A DNA stretch of 5,919 bases. It comes from Candidatus Woesearchaeota archaeon. Its GTDB lineage: Archaea; Nanobdellota; Nanobdellia; Woesearchaeales; SKIA01. The notes beneath the pieces are model-generated. The model had not been told where the DNA came from. It saw only the letters and a program-made list of their open reading frames with translations, and did no database searches. Positions within the stretch are counted from its first letter, which is position 1. Each line of letters begins with the position of its first letter. The stretch is taken from contig SKXU01000071.1 in assembly GCA_007128245.1 (NCBI GenBank), positions 1 to 5,919 on the forward strand, read 5' to 3'. The translations under genes were made by a program, and so were the position numbers. This document shows, in pieces, positions 1 through 4,200 of the stretch.

Positions 1-341
1 ACGGTCAACGCTTTTTCGTCACAAAAGGAGACCATAATCAAGAAGTCATACGTGAATACGCGCTTGTGGACTCGCGACGCATGTGTAGCGGTGGGCCGTG
101 CCTGTTTGGATGCTACCAAGAGCAAGGGGGAGCGATCATGCCCAGCTTGTGCGGGCCAGGCGCGAGCAGAGTTACGCACGAAACACCAAATGCCATCGCA
201 CTCCTTGATGAAGCACGCATCTCAGAAGATCAGGTCATTGGGCGAGCGTACGGGCGCATACCACTTATTGGCTACGTAAAGATACTGTTTATTGATTTGC
301 TTGAATTCGTGGGTCTTGGGCGAGTGGCACAAGTTTTTTAA
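1..341 (+). CDS. Signal peptidase I (Sec11/archaeal type), C-terminal part
   Basis: This is the 3' end of a gene that begins before the window; the frame is open from base 3 to the TAA at 339-341 and gives 112 residues. The fragment begins with RFFVTKGDHNQE, matching the conserved KGD(N/H)N box of archaeal and ER signal peptidases, whose Asp belongs to the active site. Near residues 78-95 it has DQVIGRAYGRIPLIGYVKI, the family's second conserved block (VxG+xxxxxPxxGYVK). The enzyme cuts signal peptides from Sec-exported proteins on the outer face of the membrane. The catalytic Ser and Lys/His boxes and the N-terminal membrane anchor would lie upstream and are not visible. About 60 residues separate the two boxes, longer than I expect for the family, and this stretch carries four cysteines (fragment residues 28, 33, 37, 50). 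tfs follows 22 nt later with its own promoter. Confidence 0.85.
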   Translation, partial: GQRFFVTKGDHNQEVIREYALVDSRRMCSGGPCLFGCYQEQGGAIMPSLCGPGASRVTHETPNAIALLDEARISEDQVIGRAYGRIPLIGYVKILFIDLLEFVGLGRVAQVF

Positions 342-342
342 A
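334..342 (+). promoter_or_regulatory. TATA box of tfs (leaderless)
   Basis: The T-run followed by AAA (TTTTTTAAAC) is centred about 26 nt upstream of the ATG at 364, the spacing expected if transcription starts at the start codon. It overlaps the stop codon of the signal peptidase gene. No Shine-Dalgarno sequence precedes the ATG. Confidence 0.55.
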
Positions 343-363
343 CAACCCACCCACCAACTCAAC

Positions 364-672
364 ATGCAATTCTGCCCTGAATGCAAAAGCTTGATGCGCC
401 CCATAAAGAAAAACAACAAGACAGTCATGGGATGCAGCTGTGGATACACGAAAAAAGATGTCAGCAAGCCAATAGTAGAAACACTTGAGAAACCAAAAGA
501 AGTAGAAGTCGTCTCGGACGAAGAAACACTTCCTATCACGCAAGCAGAATGCGAAAAATGTGGTCACAAAGAAGCATATTACTGGCTGCAACAAACACGC
601 GCAGGCGATGAGCCAGAAACAAAATTTCTCAAATGCACCAAGTGCAAGCACACCTGGCGAGAATACAGCTAA
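364..672 (+). CDS. tfs: Transcription elongation factor S (TFS, archaeal TFIIS-like)
   Basis: The 102-residue protein has the normal TFS length and two zinc ribbons. The N-terminal ribbon is C4-x2-C7 with C24-x-C26 (FCPEC, then GCSCGY). An acidic linker (about 32-57) leads to the C-terminal TFIIS ribbon with C63-x2-C66 and C91-x2-C94. Between the last two Cys pairs is TRAGDEPET (78-86), whose Asp-Glu pair (82-83) in this family reaches the RNA polymerase active site and stimulates cleavage of backtracked RNA. The protein therefore rescues stalled polymerase in the cytoplasm. The second N-terminal pair has one residue between cysteines instead of two; the zinc knuckle still seems intact. The start at 364 was chosen because MQFCPEC is the typical N-terminus and a TATA box lies 26 nt upstream; the frame is open further upstream only through the signal peptidase gene's coding sequence. 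The 3' end overlaps the convergent kinase gene by 4 nt. Confidence 0.95.
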   Translation: MQFCPECKSLMRPIKKNNKTVMGCSCGYTKKDVSKPIVETLEKPKEVEVVSDEETLPITQAECEKCGHKEAYYWLQQTRAGDEPETKFLKCTKCKHTWREYS

Positions 673-1193
673 TTGAGCGCAGCAACAATCAAGTCAACAA
701 CTTCATCCACTGACTTCTCAGACGTATCAATAACGAGATCAAAATGACTTTCTTGATACGGATCAACCCCGTAGAGCTTCACAAGATTCTGAGAAATCTG
801 CTCTTGACGCGCCTCTAACTGCGAAGCAGCATTATACTCGCTCTCAAACCCATCCGCTTTACGAGGATCAGCAAAGGCGCGCGCAGCTCGCACGGAGAGT
901 GGAGCAGTCACAAACACCTTTAGCGAGTTAGGAAGAAAAAACCAACCCATACGCGCATCAACAACAAGATGCGTCTTACCGGACAACGCCTTTGTCCGCA
1001 AGTCAACCTCTCGGTCAAGCTCTGGCTCGCGAGCAAGGTGCTCAGCAAATTCTTTAATCGTCACGTTACGCTCAGCAGCGATGTCTCGCATAATCGCACC
1101 AACAGAATAGTACTCATACCCGAGACGCTCAGCCACTGCACGTGCAGTAGTGGTCTTGCCCGCACCATGCGTTCCTGAAAACGTAATAATCAT
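669..1193 (-). CDS. cmk: Cytidylate kinase, archaeal type (CMP/dCMP kinase)
   Basis: The 174-residue protein begins MIITFSGTHGAGKTTTARAVAERLG. Residues 7-15 form a P-loop (GxxxxGKTT), and the segment after it (YYSVGAIMRDIAAERNVTIKEF) matches the archaeal cytidylate kinase pattern, including the acidic EPELDREVD stretch near residue 56 that typically contacts nucleotide in this family. VVDARMGWFF (about 77-86) corresponds to the usual VxDGRL block. The LID-like region has several Arg, and the C-terminus reads LYGVDPYQESHFDLVIDTS, a hallmark of the group. It transfers phosphate from ATP to CMP or dCMP in cytoplasmic pyrimidine nucleotide synthesis. Length fits the archaeal form, which is shorter than bacterial Cmk. 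The Gly of the DGR block is Ala here, so a related NMP kinase specificity cannot be excluded. The ATG at 1193 has a TATA box 24-25 nt upstream. The stop overlaps the tfs stop on the other strand. Confidence 0.8.
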   Translation of the reverse strand: MIITFSGTHGAGKTTTARAVAERLGYEYYSVGAIMRDIAAERNVTIKEFAEHLAREPELDREVDLRTKALSGKTHLVVDARMGWFFLPNSLKVFVTAPLSVRAARAFADPRKADGFESEYNAASQLEARQEQISQNLVKLYGVDPYQESHFDLVIDTSEKSVDEVVDLIVAALN

Positions 1194-1213
1194 GGTCTCA
1201 GCAGCGAGTAGGT

Positions 1214-1221
1214 ACTTATAA
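1214..1221 (-). promoter_or_regulatory. TATA box of cmk (leaderless)
   Basis: On the minus strand the sequence reads TTATAAGT, centred 24-25 nt upstream of the cmk ATG at 1193. It starts only 3 nt after the stop of the small ORF at 1224-1292, so cmk seems to have its own promoter even though the two could also be co-transcribed. No Shine-Dalgarno sequence is present. Confidence 0.55.
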
Positions 1222-1223
1222 CG

Positions 1224-1292
1224 TTACTCCTCTTCCTCAAAAAAATCCGTGAGTTGTTGACTCTTCTTTGCTGCGCGATAACTTACTGCCAT
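1224..1292 (-). CDS. Small leaderless ORF, 22 aa, with PIP-box-like motif
   Basis: The minus strand carries ATG (1292-1290) followed by 21 sense codons and TAA (1226-1224). The peptide starts MAVSYRAA and ends KKSQQLTDFFEEEE. A TATA box (TTATAAAC, 1314-1321) is centred 25-26 nt upstream of the ATG, the same geometry as the larger genes here, so translation from a leaderless mRNA is plausible. The tail SxxLTDFF resembles the PCNA-interacting peptide QxxLxxFF found at the ends of archaeal replication proteins such as RFC-L and FEN1, except that the first Gln is displaced by one position and a Ser occupies its place. A basic stretch (RAAKK) precedes it and four Glu follow. The ORF ends 30 nt before cmk. 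It could encode a PCNA-binding micropeptide, a leader peptide for cmk, or be chance; motif and promoter are seen, function is inferred. Confidence 0.45.
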   Translation of the reverse strand: MAVSYRAAKKSQQLTDFFEEEE

Positions 1293-1313
1293 ACATCTTC
1301 ATTCACAAGCGTT

Positions 1314-1321
1314 GTTTATAA
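1314..1321 (-). promoter_or_regulatory. TATA box for the 22-aa small ORF
   Basis: Minus-strand TTATAAAC is centred 25-26 nt upstream of the ATG at 1292. It is a good archaeal TATA element and has no other obvious gene to serve except the small ORF and, secondarily, cmk. Confidence 0.5.
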
Positions 1322-1349
1322 CTGCTCGTATGCTCAAACAAACCCAATC

Positions 1350-1363
1350 AAACACTAGTGTTT
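1350..1363. repeat. Perfect 14-bp palindrome AAACACTAGTGTTT
   Basis: Each half is the exact reverse complement of the other, with no spacer. It lies 13 nt beyond the stop of the minus-strand gene ending at 1377, and about 30 nt upstream of the small-ORF TATA box. It could be a dimeric regulator site for the small ORF/cmk, or a weak hairpin at the 3' end of the upstream gene. No poly-T tract directly follows on the minus strand, only T-rich sequence. Confidence 0.5.
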
Positions 1364-1376
1364 AAGGTATGGAAAA

Positions 1377-1838
1377 TTACTCTGCCTTCAGGGATAAAAT
1401 TGAGTCAAACACATCAGAGACAACCTCGCCTGTTTGCGCACGAATCTTAATATTATACATATGTAATGTGCTTGTAACTAGCGTAATATTATAACACGCA
1501 TGACTGCCAATGGATTGCACAAGCAAAATCTGTTTCGTGACAGGATGATTCGGGTGCTTTTGCGAAAGCTGCGCTCGCGCAATACGCTCGGCCTTTTCGC
1601 GCACCACCTCAACAGAGGAGAGGTCTAACTCAGGAACGCTCTTGCCATCTTTAAACACATCTTCTGGCTGAGAGCGAGAGACTTTATCGCCAACAACATA
1701 GGTGGTGATGCGGTCATCAGAAGCATTATAAAATCCCACATGCCAAGTTTCATCAAAAAATCCGTGCACCAAATACCCATCTTCAGGGATGAACGAATCA
1801 TCACTTCTCACTCGCCGTACTGCCTCAAAAAGCTCCAT
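1377..1838 (-). CDS. Conserved-looking hypothetical protein, 153 aa
   Basis: I do not recognise this family. The 153-residue protein starts MELFEAVRRVRSDDSF. It has no signal peptide or membrane segment. The first half is mixed beta with aromatic residues (DGYLVHGFFDETWHVGFYN; RITTYVVGD). A charged helix follows (VVREKAERIARAQLSQKHP, about 78-96). The C-terminus (HMYNIKIRAQTGEVVSDVFDSIL) resembles the end of PepSY-type domains, where a beta strand is followed by (A/K)TGEV; that similarity is weak and by eye. The frame is open to 1964, but the ATG at 1838 is preferred because a TATA box (TTTAAA, 1861-1866) is centred 26 nt upstream, and the extra N-terminus would be translated promoter sequence. 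It is divergent from the gene at 1941, and their two promoters look alike. Confidence 0.75.
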   Translation of the reverse strand: MELFEAVRRVRSDDSFIPEDGYLVHGFFDETWHVGFYNASDDRITTYVVGDKVSRSQPEDVFKDGKSVPELDLSSVEVVREKAERIARAQLSQKHPNHPVTKQILLVQSIGSHACYNITLVTSTLHMYNIKIRAQTGEVVSDVFDSILSLKAE

Positions 1839-1859
1839 ACAGGAAAGAGATAGTACTGA

Positions 1860-1868
1860 CTTTAAATG
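1860..1868 (-). promoter_or_regulatory. TATA box of the 1838-1377 gene, with downstream AGTACT
   Basis: Minus strand reads CATTTAAAG, centred 26 nt upstream of the ATG at 1838. Four nt beyond the shared TTTAA block lies AGTACT (1852-1857), a self-complementary hexamer that recurs at the same place in the divergent promoter. Confidence 0.65.
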
Positions 1869-1890
1869 TGTACCGACAGCAACCAAAGTA

Positions 1891-1909
1891 ACATTTAAGA
1901 ATAAGTACT
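1891..1909 (+). promoter_or_regulatory. Promoter of the 1941 gene: ACATTTAAGAATA plus AGTACT
   Basis: ACATTTAA (1891-1898) is followed after 5 nt by AGTACT (1904-1909). A TATA centre near 1898 predicts transcription from about 1924, leaving a leader of about 17 nt that contains a Shine-Dalgarno-like GGAG. The element is nearly the mirror image of the divergent promoter at 1852-1869. Confidence 0.5.
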
Positions 1910-1927
1910 TCCCCACACAAGACGTGG

Positions 1928-1933
1928 AAGGAG
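1928..1933 (+). promoter_or_regulatory. Ribosome binding site deciding the GTG start at 1941
   Basis: AAGGAG lies with 7 nt between its last base and the GTG. It is the only clear Shine-Dalgarno sequence in the window, since most other genes appear leaderless, and it supports the non-ATG start. Confidence 0.55.
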
Positions 1934-1940
1934 AGCGACG

Positions 1941-2507
1941 GTGAAGTGGAAGAAACTCATTCATGACTCACAAACGATTTCGTACGTGAAACAAAAAGAT
2001 GAGTACCGCGTCATCATTGAAGCGCGCCAATACGACGACGGATGGGAGATCGTCAAAAAATATTTGGGCTCAGGAATTAACTTCGCAGAAACATACACTG
2101 CCCACACACTTGAAGAAGTACGCAAAGTACTCAAGCACTTGCGACAAGAAAAAGATTTGTCCCGAAGCGAAATAAAAGATATTAGTCGCTTCAAAAAGAA
2201 AAGTCCAAAAGTCTATATCAAACGAGGATGGAAAGAACCAAACGTTGAGAAATGGTTTTTCTCAATCAGCGAAGACTACGCCAACTACGTGGTGGTGCGC
2301 TACGGCAAAGAACTCATGGTAGATATCGTCATGGAAGAGCAACTCAAATACATCGAAGAAAAACTCCTTGCAAAGCTCTATGGAGTGCTCGGAATCAGCG
2401 ACGAACCATTCCCTATCCAACAAAACATCTACTACTTTAGCAAAAAAACCTCTACATACATAGAAGGGGACACACAAGATTTTGACGTAGAATTCTTATT
2501 TGAGTGA
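1941..2507 (+). CDS. Hypothetical charged protein, 188 aa
   Basis: The family is not recognised. The 188-residue protein starts from GTG (MKWKKLIHDSQTISYVKQK). There is no signal peptide, membrane segment or cysteine cluster. Residues 1-32 look like beta strands ending in YRVIIEARQYDDGWEIVKKY, a pattern I associate with small uncharacterised DPANN proteins. Residues 50-85 form a charged helix (HTLEEVRKVLKHLRQEKDLSRSEIKD). The second half has strands (KWFFSISEDYANYVVVRYG) and a helix (MEEQLKYIEEKLLAKLYGVL), and ends acidic (DFDVEFLFE). The alternation of beta strands and two helices suggests one compact cytoplasmic domain, possibly duplicated. The start is fixed by the upstream AAGGAG and by the TATA-like element; no in-frame ATG occurs until far downstream. 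It is divergent from the 1838-1377 gene. Confidence 0.8.
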   Translation: MKWKKLIHDSQTISYVKQKDEYRVIIEARQYDDGWEIVKKYLGSGINFAETYTAHTLEEVRKVLKHLRQEKDLSRSEIKDISRFKKKSPKVYIKRGWKEPNVEKWFFSISEDYANYVVVRYGKELMVDIVMEEQLKYIEEKLLAKLYGVLGISDEPFPIQQNIYYFSKKTSTYIEGDTQDFDVEFLFE

Positions 2508-2511
2508 TACG

Positions 2512-2525
2512 CACGTATGTACGTG
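2512..2525. repeat. Inverted repeat CACGTA-TG-TACGTG
   Basis: Six-bp arms separated by 2 nt lie 4 nt beyond the stop of the plus-strand gene ending at 2507. It may be a hairpin in the 3' untranslated region. No poly-T tract follows, so a terminator call is not supported. Confidence 0.4.
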
Positions 2526-2540
2526 GTCAAGCGATGCAGC

Positions 2541-2556
2541 AACACGCATGCGTGTT
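2541..2556. repeat. Perfect 16-bp palindrome AACACGCATGCGTGTT
   Basis: The two halves are exact reverse complements with no spacer. It sits in the 73-nt gap between convergent genes, 25 nt upstream (plus-strand sense) of the phosphoesterase stop. A TATA-like GTTTATAAG follows at 2565-2573 on the plus strand, with no credible gene after it. Its place between two gene ends fits a bidirectional hairpin or a protein-binding site. Confidence 0.5.
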
Positions 2557-2580
2557 AACAAGAGTGTTTATAAGCAACGA

Positions 2581-3165
2581 TTACAGCGTAATTAGGCGCC
2601 CAAACGGCCCAGGATTTACCACCACAGTCTCTGCGTGCTCATGGAAGGTGCCCCACTGCTCATGGATGTGCGCAGCGATAACCACGGCGGGCTTGTGTGT
2701 ATCAATCATCTTCCGCTTGGACTTACACCCTGTCGGGCCGTGTGCGACCTCGTCAATGACGAGATCATACGGTGGGCCGTGAAACACCCAGACTTGGCGC
2801 TTTCCTGCGTGCTTGGGGGCAACCTCTGATAGGAATTGCTCAACCTTTGGGTCGTGCTCACGAAACCCTCCGCCACCGTACCCTACAATGACAACATCTT
2901 CGTGCTCGTGATGCGATTGGTGGATGTTAATGACGTGCTCACTCTCAGGAATACGATCTCCTTGTTCGTGATTTCCTGGAATAAACAGCACTGGTTTACC
3001 TGCTGTTTTACCGAAGGCTTCCAGTGCTTTGAAGGTCTCATCAAGGTCTACGCCAAAAAAACTGATGTCTCCTGCACATATAAGAAGGTCTGCTTGCTCG
3101 GCAAGCTCGTGTAGGTGCGAGAGATCGGTTTCTCCGTGAGTGTCAGCAAATGCGAGGATACGCAT
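2581..3165 (-). CDS. Metallophosphoesterase (calcineurin-like, Icc/COG2129-type)
   Basis: The 194-residue protein has the full metallophosphoesterase motif series: D8-x-H10 (ADTHG), G32-D33 (CAGDIS), G64-N65-H66-E67 (PGNHE), H129 (VFHGPPYD) and H166-x-H168 (AAHIHE). These residues hold two metal ions that hydrolyse phosphoester bonds. The end, NPGPFGRL, is typical of the COG2129 Icc-related group, and the length fits a single-domain cytoplasmic enzyme. The substrate is unknown; cyclic nucleotides or small phosphodiesters are possible. The usual GHxH is AHIH here, which keeps both His ligands. His-rich stretches (HQSHHEHED, FHEHAE) are unusual but plausible. The frame extends to an ATG at 3198, but the ATG at 3165 is preferred: it gives MRILAFADTHG, and TTTAAATAT lies 26 nt upstream, within the would-be extension. 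Confidence 0.92.
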   Translation of the reverse strand: MRILAFADTHGETDLSHLHELAEQADLLICAGDISFFGVDLDETFKALEAFGKTAGKPVLFIPGNHEQGDRIPESEHVINIHQSHHEHEDVVIVGYGGGGFREHDPKVEQFLSEVAPKHAGKRQVWVFHGPPYDLVIDEVAHGPTGCKSKRKMIDTHKPAVVIAAHIHEQWGTFHEHAETVVVNPGPFGRLITL

Positions 3166-3186
3166 AGCATGGGTGGGGAGGTCATG

Positions 3187-3195
3187 ATATTTAAA
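3187..3195 (-). promoter_or_regulatory. TATA box of the metallophosphoesterase gene
   Basis: Minus-strand TTTAAATAT is a near-consensus archaeal TATA box, centred 26 nt upstream of the ATG at 3165. It decides the start codon, because the alternative ATG at 3198 would lie upstream of it. Confidence 0.75.
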
Positions 3196-3312
3196 CATTC
3201 AACACTTGCGAACTACTGTCTATCCTTCTGCTCAAACAGTCAAAAAAGATTTATTCAGTCCTTGTTCTGCTATTGTGCGCTCTTTTGTCTTATTTTTTCG
3301 GTATTGCCGACA

Positions 3313-3326
3313 ATATATTTATATAC
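3313..3326 (+). promoter_or_regulatory. AT-rich TATA box for the 3374 gene
   Basis: ATATATTTATATAC is a strong TATA element. A centre near 3320 predicts transcription from about 3346, giving a leader of about 28 nt before the ATG at 3374, longer than its leaderless neighbours. A second, weaker TATA-like stretch (GTAAATACT, 3343-3351) stands at the leaderless distance, so which one is used is uncertain. The 90 nt upstream (about 3220-3312) contain only T-rich sequence and no gene that I can support. Confidence 0.6.
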
Positions 3327-3332
3327 TAATGC

Positions 3333-3353
3333 TACTAGTATAGTAAATACTAT
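3333..3353 (+). promoter_or_regulatory. Operator-like overlapping palindromes at the 3374 promoter
   Basis: TACTAGTA (3333-3340) is a perfect 8-bp palindrome, and it overlaps ATAGTA-AA-TACTAT (3340-3353), 6-bp inverted arms around AA. Both lie between the strong TATA box and the start codon, across the predicted transcription start, where an archaeal repressor would block polymerase. The binding protein is unknown. Confidence 0.45.
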
Positions 3354-3373
3354 CTACGGATAGCTCTCCGCTC

Positions 3374-4156
3374 ATGCAATCACTCGCCTTTCCCGAACAA
3401 CCCCTACATATCCTCCCAGAAGACTTTCGTCTTCCACAAAAAAAACCGTCCACACCATACGAAACAACAACACTAGAAAACTTACTCGAAGAATTCTCTG
3501 AAGAAGATCACGCATTCCTTCACGCATTTGCAGCGGCAGCAGCAAACCCTGAGCGAAAAAACGGCTATCTCGTAGGCAAAGGAAGCTTTGATGAATACGA
3601 CCTTTCAGCCACAGAACGCCATGTTGTGTGCACGCACAAACAACACCCGCAAAGTATGGTACGATATGAGCTTCAAACATTTGACCTATCTCGACGCATC
3701 ACGGATTTTACTCGGCAAAAAGAACTCATCACACACATCAAATCTACGGGGCACGACGGACTACACTTGTATGACTCAGCAGGTCGCGGACTGATGCTTA
3801 TGGGAGGAAAATTTGTTACTGCCGGAGATTTTGCTATTCGTGGACTCGCGGCAGCTGTTGAGGATGGTCTACGAGACCAAGGAGGAAACGGCAGTGAAGC
3901 AGCAGCGGAGTACGCAGCAGCGACCGGGCAACCAGCATTCTATATGCGCTCAGCTCAAGCAAGCACCTCGCATTTCTTCTACGCACGTCCATTCGAAGAA
4001 AACGGACGACGAGGGGCGCAAGTATGCATCGTAACCCTTGACGGATACACCCCTCCAGGACAGCGAGCAAGACAAGAAGTCCAATCACGCAACGTCATCC
4101 CCATTAGGTCCTACTTAGAACGCAGACAGACGCCGCAAGCACTCTACGCAGCATGA
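3374..4156 (+). CDS. Hypothetical protein, 260 aa, alpha/beta core
   Basis: I do not recognise this protein with confidence. There is no signal peptide or membrane segment. Residues 1-60 are Pro-rich, then acidic and helical (TLENLLEEFSEEDHAFLHAF, then an Ala run). The core (about 105-225) has a strand/turn/strand (DGLHLYDSAGRGLMLMGGKF, from D128), a helix after a Gly-rich loop (GGNGSEAAAEYAAATG, 170-185), then two strands (QPAFYMRSAQ; SHFFYARPF). This order recalls the diadenylate cyclase (DAC/DisA_N) fold, where a DGA motif is followed by GTRHRAA at the start of a helix. If the alignment is right, Thr-Arg-His-Arg is lost and the protein cannot make c-di-AMP as DAC enzymes do. This is a by-eye resemblance only. 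The C-terminal 35 residues are Arg/Gln-rich. The promoter is strong with an operator-like site; the next gene starts 44 nt later with its own TATA box. Confidence 0.8.
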   Translation: MQSLAFPEQPLHILPEDFRLPQKKPSTPYETTTLENLLEEFSEEDHAFLHAFAAAAANPERKNGYLVGKGSFDEYDLSATERHVVCTHKQHPQSMVRYELQTFDLSRRITDFTRQKELITHIKSTGHDGLHLYDSAGRGLMLMGGKFVTAGDFAIRGLAAAVEDGLRDQGGNGSEAAAEYAAATGQPAFYMRSAQASTSHFFYARPFEENGRRGAQVCIVTLDGYTPPGQRARQEVQSRNVIPIRSYLERRQTPQALYAA

Positions 4157-4171
4157 GCGTTCTCCATAACG

Positions 4172-4180
4172 TTTAAATAA
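4172..4180 (+). promoter_or_regulatory. TATA box of the C39-like/SLOG operon
   Basis: TTTAAATAA is centred 25 nt upstream of the ATG at 4201. A GTG at 4183, in the same frame and 18 nt upstream, lies between this box and the predicted transcription start and so would not be in the mRNA. Confidence 0.75.
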
Positions 4181-4200
4181 CTGTGAATCCCAGTCTTTTC

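Noticed and set aside
222..651. Minus-strand ORFs across the tfs and signal peptidase genes.
   Set aside because: They are shadows of two confidently identified plus-strand genes; the hydrophobic translations come from A-rich coding sequence read in reverse.
1924..1944. A possible leaderless upstream ORF (GTG, six sense codons, TGA overlapping the GTG at 1941) in the leader of the 1941 gene.
   Set aside because: The predicted transcription start falls near 1924, but the ORF is tiny, its GTG could be chance, and the same bases serve as the Shine-Dalgarno sequence.
3281..3300. T-rich run resembling an archaeal poly-T terminator on the plus strand.
   Set aside because: No plus-strand gene ends upstream of it; it is more likely part of the AT-rich promoter region.
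3275..3343. A short GTG-started frame in the divergent spacer, with a TATA-like GATTTATTC about 26 nt upstream.
   Set aside because: The peptide is a hydrophobic translation of AT-rich promoter sequence and overlaps the strong TATA box and operator region of the 3374 gene.
2504..3363. A chain of plus-strand ORFs (2504-2782, 2635-2829, 2836-3114, 3115-3363) opposite the metallophosphoesterase gene.
   Set aside because: They mirror the strongly supported phosphoesterase on the minus strand, contain no recognisable domain and lack start signals, apart from a TATA-like GTTTATAAG at 2565 that points to no suitable start codon.
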